Below, piece by piece: positions 27,708-35,127 of a stretch of 64,000 nt of DNA (within the stretch, counting starts at the first letter, position 1; the number at the start of each line of letters is the position of its first letter). The stretch is from NCBI GenBank assembly GCA_043783155.1, contig JAYVZS010000141.1, forward strand, positions 47,784 to 111,783. Reading direction: 5' to 3'. This stretch comes from JAPLDA01 sp043783155. Lineage in GTDB: Bacteria > Bacteroidota > Bacteroidia > AKYH767-A > 2013-40CM-41-45. A program made the translations under genes and the position numbers. A model generated the notes under the pieces. That model was not told the origin of the DNA, ran no database searches, and worked only from the letters and a program-made list of their open reading frames with translations.

Positions 27708-28362
27708 TTTTTGCGAACTTACATTTCTTTCTTAGGCGACAAATATCGCATTTTGGCAGTACTGAACAAATCAACGCCGAAAAATCCAAGATTGCCCAAT
27801 TAATCTCTTTTGTTTTTTTGTGATTGACTAATTCGTTAGAGAGGTTTTGTAAATAAGGATCATAACGAATATCTGCCATTTTCCGAGGTCCAAAAAATCT
27901 TTCAAGCACACGAGCCATGTTTACATCTACCAATGGGCTTGGTTCATTGAACACCACCAACTCAACAGCATTCGCAATGTATTGTCCCATGAATGGAATA
28001 GATTCAAGATCTTTCCGGTCTCTGGGTAAATGGCCATTCCTTTTCACCATTTCGATAGCTAAATTTTTTAAACGAATAGAACGTTGCCTATAAAGCCCAA
28101 TGGGTATTAAATATGTTTCAATTTTTTTTACTGGTGCATCTGCCAATGATTTCCAATTTGGAAAATCTTTTATGAATTGAGGGTAGAACTTTGAAACAGT
28201 TTCTGCTTTTGTTCTTTGTAATAAAACTTCGGCGATTACTTTTTGATAGTTGGTAATGGATTTATTTCTCCAAGGGAATTTTCGTCTATGGAGTTTATAC
28301 CACTTCAAAAGGTTTTTTTGTAGAAATTCTATTTTTTCTTTTCGCTGCATTCCATTTTTCAA
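27688..28362 (-). CDS. HhH-GPD [4Fe-4S] DNA glycosylase, MutY/Mig-type, linked to R-M system
   Basis: Base-excision repair enzyme of the endonuclease III superfamily. The MutY-like opening is LLKWYKLHRRKFPWR, the helix-hairpin-helix is IPFMGQYIANAV with the conserved catalytic Asp D146 in VDVNMARVLERFFG, and the iron-sulphur cluster cysteines are C199, C205, C208 and C214 (C-x5-C-x2-C-x5-C). The position of the endonuclease III catalytic Lys (GRKTAN) is Tyr128 here (GQYIAN), as in the Mig T:G mismatch glycosylase of the Methanobacterium thermoautotrophicum 5mC restriction system. It lacks the C-terminal MutY domain (224 residues). Likely role: repair of T:G mismatches from deaminated 5mC. It is translationally coupled to the endonuclease gene. 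Confidence 0.87.
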   Translation of the reverse strand: MKNGMQRKEKIEFLQKNLLKWYKLHRRKFPWRNKSITNYQKVIAEVLLQRTKAETVSKFYPQFIKDFPNWKSLADAPVKKIETYLIPIGLYRQRSIRLKNLAIEMVKRNGHLPRDRKDLESIPFMGQYIANAVELVVFNEPSPLVDVNMARVLERFFGPRKMADIRYDPYLQNLSNELVNHKKTKEINWAILDFSALICSVLPKCDICRLRKKCKFAKNVRYNP

Positions 28363-28418
28363 TCGAAATGTAAAGTTGGAATTTATTTTTCAGCTATGAA
28401 AATGTGCAGATCATCCCT

Positions 28419-28497
28419 AGCCCCGACAGCAGCGAAAAGCCCGCAGTGCGAGCGCCTGTGCGTAGCCGGACTTGCAGCGGATGGCGGGAACACAGTT
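28419..28497. repeat. 79-bp repeat, copy 1 (left of the AbiE/dinD segment)
   Basis: Begins AGCCCCGACAGCAGCGAAAA and ends GGCGGGAACACAGTT. It matches 74 of 79 bases of copy 2 at 31617-31695, in the same orientation. Weaker similarity continues to about 28560 (TTATCGCT and GGTTACTTTC are shared). It carries internal complementary parts, so it may be a structured dispersed element. The 265-bp gap between the glycosylase and AbiE genes holds nothing else that I recognise. Confidence 0.85.
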
Positions 28498-28627
28498 TAT
28501 TTGAAGTGGGTCTTTATCGCTGCTTATCAAAAAGGAACTGGTTACTTTCCGGCTTGGTGTCCTTGCCTCTGATCTGGCTCATGTTGTAACTTCTCGTTAG
28601 TTTATCATGCACATCTGCCATCCTCAA

Positions 28628-29431
28628 TCACAATTTCAATTTCTTTAAATGCCTTTTCACTTCCCGTTCGGTTTTTTCAAAACCGGGTAAGTCTTTTATT
28701 TGCTCGTTCAGCGAATGGTTCCATCTGCCTTTGTATTGCGGCATGCGTTCATCTAATTTTTTCAGGAAGTCAGCTGCTTTCAAATCTTTGCGCTCACATT
28801 TTTCGCTGAACTCTTTCACGTAATAATCCGGTTGCATTTCTGCTACTTCAAGCAGGTACCAAATGTCGTAAAAATCCCGTGCCTGCATCCGCTGCATGAC
28901 CGAACGCATTTTTTCTACCAACACTTCTTCCAATGGATAACAAAGCAACTTGTGTTTCTGCAAATCAGAATAAATAACGATTGCATTTTTCTTTACCGGT
29001 TTAAAAACCAATGTTTCACTCCTTGAAATATCAACCTTTACTTTTTTATTGCTGCCTTGTCCGCCTAATGGTCCCACATAACTGATGTAGAAATTTATTC
29101 CACCGTCCTGATGTTCATTATCATCAGAAATTTCAAGTGGGATATTTGCTTCCTCGCGAACGTAAAGAAATGTTTCTCTGAACCAGTCAAAAATCTGTTC
29201 GTTTGTAATTTCGTTTTCCTGCAAAGTGAAATCAAGGTCTTCTGAAAAACGGTAACCTTCGAAGTAGATTTTCTTCAGCACAGTTCCGCCTTTAAAGACA
29301 ATCGTTTTTGAAAGGTGCTGATGGTTTGCAATACCCTGCAATATCCACGACAGCACATAATCTTTTTCTATCTGTTGGTCACGCACACCGGCTTCTCTGG
29401 CTTTCAGTTGTATTTCTCCCGGCTTAATCAT
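28628..29431 (-). CDS. AbiEii/AbiGii-type nucleotidyltransferase toxin
   Basis: Toxin of a type IV (AbiE) toxin-antitoxin/abortive-infection system; these proteins belong to the DUF1814 nucleotidyltransferase fold. Visible motifs are FKGGTVLKK (46-54), RFSEDLDF (61-68) with the metal-binding S-x-D-x-D arrangement, KVDIS and ARDFYDIWYLLE. It overlaps the upstream partner gene by 4 bp (ATGA), typical translational coupling in AbiE operons. On phage infection such toxins block growth; here that is inferred from family and operon. Confidence 0.9.
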   Translation of the reverse strand: MIKPGEIQLKAREAGVRDQQIEKDYVLSWILQGIANHQHLSKTIVFKGGTVLKKIYFEGYRFSEDLDFTLQENEITNEQIFDWFRETFLYVREEANIPLEISDDNEHQDGGINFYISYVGPLGGQGSNKKVKVDISRSETLVFKPVKKNAIVIYSDLQKHKLLCYPLEEVLVEKMRSVMQRMQARDFYDIWYLLEVAEMQPDYYVKEFSEKCERKDLKAADFLKKLDERMPQYKGRWNHSLNEQIKDLPGFEKTEREVKRHLKKLKL

Positions 29432-30249
29432 GTGCTGATGGCTGATTGAATTGTTTTGGATTCAATGTTTTGTTGAATGCTCCAGCGACTAGTCATTTTC
29501 CCTTCTTTTGGCAATTCGGTATCCAGCAAAATATAGGAGGCCGTTTTTCTTTTTTGCAATTTGTTTATGACGGGCGTATTTATTTCAAGTAATTCAAGAA
29601 GAAATCCAAGCCGCTTTATTACCGCCTGTGAATCAAATTTCTTTGTGTAGTCAAGCAGTGTCTCAAAATTTATTTTGTTTTTTACAAGATGAATTGCTTT
29701 TGCAATTTCAACTATTCCGCCTGAGTAGTTCGGTTTAAATAAGCAATCAACAATTGTTTTTTCTAAATCAGAACATTGCACCTTGTGGAAATTATCAATC
29801 CACATTTTTTTAGCTCCAAAAAAATGTTTCGGATTGTGATAGATAAACTGAAATGAAATGTTTTTGATTTTTATAACCGATGGACGCAATTGTTCTGACA
29901 CAACAATTTGTTCTTTCAAAGATGGCTGCGTTATCAGGTTGTGAATTTGAAGTGCAGAATAGTATCCGATGTAATGGTCCGCATTCCTGACAAGATGTTC
30001 CGCAATCAAATGCCAGTCGGGCATAAAACTTTCAGCATTGGCTTCATAAGGGATGAGGTAGTAAACTCCTTCTTTCAGTCTCATCAAAAGTCCCCGCTTT
30101 GTCATGTCGCTTAGCAACTCTTTTACAGCACTATCTTTTGATTTTGGCAATACCTCAAACGCTTCACTATAACAAAAGCAAACCCTGTTCTGACTGTTGA
30201 AGTAAGTCAGAATCTCATTGGACTGCTTTGATATAAATTTATCTTTCAT
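29428..30249 (-). CDS. AbiEi-type antitoxin / transcriptional regulator
   Basis: Partner of the AbiEii-like toxin and first gene of the pair. The N-terminal winged helix-turn-helix (about 1-70, with VLPKSKDSAVKELLSDMTKR and LLMRLKEGVYYLIP) matches AbiEi antitoxins, which repress their own operon and neutralise the toxin without direct contact. The C-terminal part (HYIGYYSALQIHNLI, FHKVQCSDLEKTIVDCLF) is the AbiEi-like fold. Length 273 is within the usual range. The 197-bp gap upstream, before dinD, should hold its promoter. Confidence 0.87.
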   Translation of the reverse strand: MKDKFISKQSNEILTYFNSQNRVCFCYSEAFEVLPKSKDSAVKELLSDMTKRGLLMRLKEGVYYLIPYEANAESFMPDWHLIAEHLVRNADHYIGYYSALQIHNLITQPSLKEQIVVSEQLRPSVIKIKNISFQFIYHNPKHFFGAKKMWIDNFHKVQCSDLEKTIVDCLFKPNYSGGIVEIAKAIHLVKNKINFETLLDYTKKFDSQAVIKRLGFLLELLEINTPVINKLQKRKTASYILLDTELPKEGKMTSRWSIQQNIESKTIQSAIST

Positions 30250-30400
30250 AGATCATTAGTCAGGTTAAACCTGACCACAATGATACAAAAAGTAATATAA
30301 AGGTTAAGAAATATTTTTTAACAGGATACTATGAATGCGGTTAATAAATCAGAAAGCAGATGTTGCGTTCTCCGAACACTCCCGGCAAAATCGGGACAGG

Positions 30401-30438
30401 CGAACTAAAAACTCCCAACTAAAAGTACATCTTACAAA
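30401..30438. repeat. Short repeat matching the 3' end of the Spm-like gene, copy A
   Basis: This 38-bp stretch downstream of dinD matches 31758-31796 with one indel and a few mismatches, including AAGTACATCTTACAAA, which in the other copy is the coding 3' end of the membrane protein gene. It marks the left side of a roughly 1.3-kb segment (dinD plus MITE) inserted next to that gene. Confidence 0.6.
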
Positions 30439-30446
30439 TCACAAAC

Positions 30447-31289
30447 TTACTTCTTTTTGTTTTTAGCTTCCTTCAGAATTTTCTTCTTATCGCTTTCAAG
30501 TTTATGTTGGAGTTTTTTTATGTCTTGTGCAGGAGGTAATTGTTCGGGTTTCACTCCCCGTTCAATCAGCATCTTTCTTACTGCCTTGTTATTCTCAATA
30601 TGTTCTGTGGTGATCCGGGATTCACCCTTCAGATCTTTTTACACCACATTGTGACTGCTTAATTCAGTTGCAAAATCTTTTGCTTTGATTGTTAGTGTAG
30701 GAAGAAAGTCAGCAAGCGGCCTGTTATCCGGTACTTTCAGTTTGTGTTTCATATCGTTGGTGCTGAACCCGCCGAACAAAGCCTCATCGCCTTTGCTACG
30801 GATGATAGCAAAACCGCTGTCATCAACCCCTCGCTCGTAAATAATGCCGGACAATTTTTTCTCACTCTTGCTTAATTTTTCTCTTGCAGAAACCCTTGCG
30901 ACATCCAGTAAACGTTGTTCAATAATCTCCTGTTTCCGGGTTTGTACTGCAAAATAAGTCTGAGCAAATGCCACTTCACTTTTTCCCGGGTCTCCATTTT
31001 GTGCAACCAGGTAGCAGGCATATCTTGTAAGCGCAGTATCTTCAATTTTTCTTTCAGAGCCACTTCCTAAAGGCACCATTTTCCCGATATCGGCAAAATG
31101 GTCAGCGATTGTTACACCACTGGCTTTAGAGGAAGATTTTGTTTTCTCAATTACTTTATAAAAGTTGTCCCACTTTGCATATCCAAGAATGGTTTGCAAT
31201 TCCCGGGCACTCCAGCATTCTACATTATTAAAAATGTAAGAGGCTTGTTCAAATTTTGCGAAAAGTTCATTGATGAGTTCTTTTTTCAT
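30447..31289 (-). pseudogene. dinD: dinD (DNA damage-inducible protein D) with in-frame stop
   Basis: BRO-N/DinD family protein. The first 216 codons (31289 to 30642) match DinD throughout: WSARELQTILGYAKWDNF, ADIGKMVPLGSGSER, YACYLVAQNGDPGK, AFAQTYFAVQTRKQE, GIIYERGVDD and ATELSSHNV. A TAA at 30641-30639 then interrupts the gene, but the same frame continues to 30447 with the expected DinD ending: KDLKGESRITTEHIENN, VRKMLIERGVKPEQLPPAQD, IKKLQHKLESDKKK. The full product would be 280 residues. This is one nonsense change in an otherwise intact gene, so the lesion is recent or the stop is read through. Without the tail, 216 residues remain. Confidence 0.85.
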
Positions 31290-31311
31290 TTTGAAATATT
31301 TTTAATGGTTA

Positions 31312-31476
31312 AGAAACTGTTTAAAATTTATCTTATAATTTGTTTATGAGTCTTTTTGGCTGCGACTTCCTCCGTGTTTCTTGCCGTAGTTGCTCCACTA
31401 TGGCTGCGAAACACGTCGTTGTCTCGCTCAAAAATACTTCATAAACATTTTTACAATATAAATTTAAACAGTTTCT
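31312..31476. mobile_element. 165-bp MITE-like hairpin element
   Basis: The ends are perfect inverted repeats (AGAAACTGTTTAAA at 31312-31325 and TTTAAACAGTTTCT at 31463-31476). Similarity between the arms continues for about 50 bp, and the centre holds further nested complementary parts (CGTGTTTC/GAAACACG and a CCGTAGT/ACTATGG pair). The whole folds into one long hairpin with no coding capacity, as expected for a non-autonomous transposable element. No convincing target duplication is visible. It lies 22 bp upstream of dinD. Confidence 0.75.
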
Positions 31477-31616
31477 AATAAAAAGTTTAAAGACATACAA
31501 AATTAATGTTTGTGCCGGAAAAATCCGTTCACAAGAATAAAGTTGGTAATAAATCAGGAGAAAATAATGATTTGTTGGTAATTTTTGTTTGCAATGAAAA
31601 CGGTCTATTCATTTCC

Positions 31617-31695
31617 AGCCCCGACAGCAGTGAAAAGCCCGCAGCGCGAACGCTTGTGCGTAGCCGGACTTGCAGCGAATGGCGGGAACACAGTT
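31617..31695. repeat. 79-bp repeat, copy 2 (right of the AbiE/dinD segment)
   Basis: Direct repeat of 28419-28497 with five mismatches, beginning AGCCCCGACAGCAGTGAAAA. Together the copies bracket the AbiE pair, dinD and the MITE (3.1 kb). The 487-bp gap between dinD and the Spm-like gene is filled by the MITE, this repeat and the short repeat that overlaps the Spm-like 3' end; no gene is seen. Confidence 0.85.
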
Positions 31696-31757
31696 CAATA
31701 GAAGCTGTGCTCTATCGCTTCTAATTTTTAAAAGACCCGGTTACTTTCTCCGAACTC

Positions 31758-31796
31758 CGAACTAAAAACTCCCGACTCAGAAGTACATCTTACAAA
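31758..31796. repeat. Short repeat at the 3' end of the Spm-like gene, copy B
   Basis: The right half is the last codons and stop of the membrane protein gene at 31777; the left half is a CGAACTAAAAACTCCC-type spacer repeat. Copy A is at 30401-30438 in the same orientation. Duplicated 3' gene ends are a frequent outcome of site-specific integration, but the spacer part is also a common Bacteroidota micro-repeat. Confidence 0.55.
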
Positions 31797-33210
31797 CGAC
31801 AATCCCCGTTATCACGCACACCAGGTCAACAAGAAGCATGACGCTGAGTGTGTATCGTGTTTCCTTTACATTCACGGAACCGAAGTAAAGGGCGATCACA
31901 TAAAAAGTTGATTCGGCGGCGGCCTGGAAGAGACAGGAGAGTTGTCCGGTTAAGCTGTCGGCACCGTAGGTTTTCATGGCATCGAGCATGAACCCGCGCG
32001 AACCTCCCGCGCTGAATGGCCGCATGAGCGCAACGGGAATTGCATCGGTCACACGATGATCGACATTAAAAAAACCAAGCGCAGCATAAACACCTTTCAT
32101 CACAATATCCATCAAACCTGAATTCCGGAAAATGCTGAGTGCAACGAGCATGGCAATCATGTACGGCAGCACGCGCACGCCAGTGGTGAAGCCGTCTTTC
32201 GCGCCAGTCACAAATGAATCGAAGATGTTGGTTTGCTTTTCTTTGAAAACTTTTTCTTTCGTGATGCAATACACGACAATGGCAAGAATGATAAACAACA
32301 ACACGGCGTTGCTGAGGTTTCCGGTGAAATGAAATTTTTCAATACCGTTTAATCTCGTAATGTAATACAGCAAAAAACCAATCACAGCGCTGATGCCGGC
32401 CACCACGGAGATGAGCATCCAGTTAACTAAGTTGATGCGTTGCTTGATACTCACAAAAATGAGAGCAGCTAATGTTCCGACAAAAGAAGTGATGATGATG
32501 GGTAACATGATATCAGCGGGATTCGCCGCATGCTGTGCCGCGCGGTAACCGATGATTGAAGTCGGGATGAGTGTAAGTCCGGCCGCGTGGAGACATAAAA
32601 ACATAATCTGGCTATCGGACGCACGCGATTTATTTTCATTCACTTCCTGCATGCTCTCCATCGCTTTCAACCCGAAAGGAGTGGCTGCATTGTCGAGGCC
32701 GAGAAAGTTGGCGGCGAAGTTCATGGTCATGTAACCGTATGCGGGATGTCCGGCAGGAAGTCCCGGGAATATTTTTTTGAAAAGCGGTGTTAAAAATTTT
32801 GCCATTCCGCGCATGGCATCTGAATCGCTTAGCAGGTGGAGCAAACCACAAAAGAAAGTGAGGTAGCCGATGAGTGGCAGCCACAAATCCAGGATGGTGT
32901 TTTTACAGGTGATAAAAATTCCATCCGACTGTTGCTTCCCAACCGATACCAGAATGTTTCCGTTGTCGCTTAACTGGTACAATGTATCACCGGATTGAAC
33001 TCCCAATACTTTGTTTGCTGCAAGTGCTGTGTAGCGAACGGAATCTTTCAGCATAAAATCTTTCGCCGGAATTTCGGAGATGATAAGTGCATCGTTCTGT
33101 TTCCCATTCACCACATGTGTAATCGTATACAGGCGGCCGGTTGCAAGCATCACAAGAATGTAGAGGATGCTTCCTGCAATCATGAACGACCAGAAACGGC
33201 TTAGAACCAT
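31777..33210 (-). CDS. Nucleoside-recognition (Gate) membrane protein, SpmA-SpmB fusion type
   Basis: Integral membrane protein of 477 residues with two Gate domains joined in one chain, corresponding to separate SpmA and SpmB proteins of Firmicutes. First half: NFAANFLGLDNAATPFGLKAM and CLHAAGLTLIPTSIIGYRA. Second half: GAKDGFTTGVRVLPYMIAMLVA, PVALMRPFSAGGSRG and QAAAESTFYVIALYFGSV. Around ten transmembrane helices are expected, with a soluble segment near residues 35-105. The transported substrate is unknown in this group. It is separated from ftsZ by 340 bp and is not part of the dcw operon. Confidence 0.87.
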   Translation of the reverse strand: MVLSRFWSFMIAGSILYILVMLATGRLYTITHVVNGKQNDALIISEIPAKDFMLKDSVRYTALAANKVLGVQSGDTLYQLSDNGNILVSVGKQQSDGIFITCKNTILDLWLPLIGYLTFFCGLLHLLSDSDAMRGMAKFLTPLFKKIFPGLPAGHPAYGYMTMNFAANFLGLDNAATPFGLKAMESMQEVNENKSRASDSQIMFLCLHAAGLTLIPTSIIGYRAAQHAANPADIMLPIIITSFVGTLAALIFVSIKQRINLVNWMLISVVAGISAVIGFLLYYITRLNGIEKFHFTGNLSNAVLLFIILAIVVYCITKEKVFKEKQTNIFDSFVTGAKDGFTTGVRVLPYMIAMLVALSIFRNSGLMDIVMKGVYAALGFFNVDHRVTDAIPVALMRPFSAGGSRGFMLDAMKTYGADSLTGQLSCLFQAAAESTFYVIALYFGSVNVKETRYTLSVMLLVDLVCVITGIVVCKMYF

Positions 33211-33490
33211 GAGGGGGAATAGTTGTTGGTTGTTAGTTTTTAGTTCGGAGAAAACCAGAGTGAAGAGTCTCCGACCTAAATTACTCTCCGCTAATTTAGA
33301 GAAGATGATAGGGCAACTTTCCCGAGTTAAGAAAATGTATCAACAGGCGGGTATTGATTGCGGATTTCGAATTTGAAATTGCGGATTGTGTTGCAACTTG
33401 TAATGGATGTTCTTGATTGAGAGTGTTTTTTAATGAGACTAAGACATTCAGTTCGTGCTGCGCACTCTTGAAAACCAAGTCTCATAAAAA

Positions 33491-33516
33491 ATCCCCTCCG
33501 TTTTCACGAAGGGGAT
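33491..33516 (-). terminator. Rho-independent terminator downstream of ftsZ
   Basis: Read on the minus strand, a GC-rich stem (ATCCCCT...AGGGGAT plus an inner ACG/CGT, one mismatch) is followed by TTTTTTA, 35 bp after the ftsZ stop. It should end the dcw transcript. A second weaker inverted repeat (ATGAGACT at 33433-33440, AGTCTCAT at 33478-33485) follows. The rest of the 340-bp gap to the Spm-like gene holds micro-repeats around GATTGCGGATTTCGAATTTG and no gene. Confidence 0.8.
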
Positions 33517-33550
33517 AAATCAAAACTCAACATTAAACAATACGATTTAA

Positions 33551-35080
33551 TCAGTCAACGTTGTCGTGCAGAAAAGAATTGTTCGGTTTAATTTCCGATT
33601 TCTTTTCATCTTCAACAGACAATGTGTAACGCGATATATTTGATTCGCTTGAATGCGGAACAGAATCTAATTTAATATTTCTTCTCTTATAAGCCGGCTC
33701 TTTTTCCATGTCGGCTAAATTGTTCGCGTTGCCGATGCGGTAGCTGAGTTCTTTCAGCTTCATAATGCGTTCGCGCGATTTGCGCAATTGCTCCTCTGTT
33801 GAACTATCCTTCTCTTCTTCCGTCTTCAGAAAATTTTCTTCTTGTCTTGCAACCGGCTTCTCTTCTGCAACCGGAGTAACCGTCATTTCTTCTCTCGAAA
33901 ATTTTGCTCCCAGTTCAAATTCAAATGAAATCTCTTTCTCTGGCTGAGCCGGCGTAGCGGATTCTTTCTTTTCACTTACCTCTTCTTCTTTTTTAAGAAT
34001 CATCGGCTCCAGGATTTCACGGTCGCGCTCTGTGTTTTTCTTCACATGTGATGCTTCATCTTTTACAGAAGCGTATAAATCAGTCTTAATTATTTTCGGC
34101 CTGCTCTCTTCTTTACCAAGCTCCTCGCGGGTTTTGAAACCGGTCGCGATGATGGTAACACTTACTTTTTCTCCGAGTGTTTCATCCACGCAATTTCCCC
34201 AGATGATGTCGGCTGTTAAACCCGCTTCATCCTGGATATAATCGGTGATCGATCCGATTTCATCCATCGTTACTTCTTTACTTCCCGAAGCAACATTCAT
34301 AAGAATGTAACGTGCACCTTTTATATTGTTGTCATTCAGCAACGGAGAAGCCAACGCCATTTCCACCGCTTTAATCGCTCTGTTCTCGCCTTCAGCAACA
34401 GCGGAACCCATGATGGCTACGCCACTGTCGGACACGGCTGTTTTCACATCTTCAAAATCCACATTGATGTAACCGGTCACCGTGATGATCTCTGCAATTC
34501 CTTTTGCAGCAGTCGTTAAAATATCATCGGCATGAGAAAACGCTTCTGATAATTTCAGGTTGCCGTACATCTCTCGCAGTTTGTCGTTGCAGATCACGAG
34601 AATGGTATCAACATTATTTTTCAGTTGCTCGATTCCATCATCGGCCTGTTGTTTTCTTTTCTTTCCTTCAAACGCGAACGGAACGGTGATGATACCGACT
34701 GTGAGAATACCCATCTCCTTAGCTGTCTGAGCAATGATAGGAGCAGCGCCTGTTCCCGTACCTCCGCCCATTCCGGCGGTGATGAACACCATCTTCGTAT
34801 CCACTAAAAGTTTGCGGATGTCTTCGATGTTTTCAATCGCCGCATTTTTTCCGATCTCCGGCATCGAGCCGGCACCACGGCCTTCGGTAAGACTCATGCC
34901 GAGTTGAATTTTTGTTGGCACCGGCGAAATCTCAAGCGCCTGCCAGTCGGTGTTGCATACGATGAAGTCAACGCCCTTGATGCCCTGGCGAAACATGTGA
35001 TTGACCGCATTGCTTCCGCCACCGCCAACACCAATCACCTTAATGATCGATGCGTTTTCTTTCTGAAGTTCAAATTCCAT
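33551..35080 (-). CDS. ftsZ: Cell division protein FtsZ
   Basis: Tubulin-like GTPase that forms the Z ring. The N-terminal nucleotide-binding region begins VIGVGGGGSNAVNHM (15-29), and the tubulin signature GGGTGTG is at residues 105-111. The T7-type loop region and GTPase core end near residue 320. A long charged linker (about 320-465) follows, then the C-terminal peptide region, with the last residues NNSFLHDNVD, a tail typical of Bacteroidota that should bind FtsA. Length 509 is large because of the linker. It is the last gene of the dcw cluster, 47 bp after ftsA. Confidence 0.97.
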   Translation of the reverse strand: MEFELQKENASIIKVIGVGGGGSNAVNHMFRQGIKGVDFIVCNTDWQALEISPVPTKIQLGMSLTEGRGAGSMPEIGKNAAIENIEDIRKLLVDTKMVFITAGMGGGTGTGAAPIIAQTAKEMGILTVGIITVPFAFEGKKRKQQADDGIEQLKNNVDTILVICNDKLREMYGNLKLSEAFSHADDILTTAAKGIAEIITVTGYINVDFEDVKTAVSDSGVAIMGSAVAEGENRAIKAVEMALASPLLNDNNIKGARYILMNVASGSKEVTMDEIGSITDYIQDEAGLTADIIWGNCVDETLGEKVSVTIIATGFKTREELGKEESRPKIIKTDLYASVKDEASHVKKNTERDREILEPMILKKEEEVSEKKESATPAQPEKEISFEFELGAKFSREEMTVTPVAEEKPVARQEENFLKTEEEKDSSTEEQLRKSRERIMKLKELSYRIGNANNLADMEKEPAYKRRNIKLDSVPHSSESNISRYTLSVEDEKKSEIKPNNSFLHDNVD

Positions 35081-35127
35081 AATAAAAGTTGTTGAGTTAT
35101 GTTTGATTTTTTATTCGTGTCTTGATT

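Noticed and set aside
27688..28362. Housekeeping MutY or endonuclease III
   Set aside because: The catalytic Lys of endonuclease III is Tyr, the MutY C-terminal domain is missing, and the gene is coupled to a predicted restriction nuclease; a Mig-like role fits better.
28404..28589. Small reading frames through the 79-bp repeat copies (also near 31506-31724)
   Set aside because: The two frames look alike only because the DNA repeat is duplicated; no start context or protein family supports translation.
30457..30654. Plus-strand reading frame with a Leu/Ser-rich product opposite the dinD tail
   Set aside because: It is the antisense of the conserved DinD C-terminal coding sequence.
33433..33485. 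Second terminator after ftsZ from the ATGAGACT/AGTCTCAT repeat
   Set aside because: The loop is about 37 bases and the stem only 8 bp, so it is weaker than the hairpin at 33491-33516.
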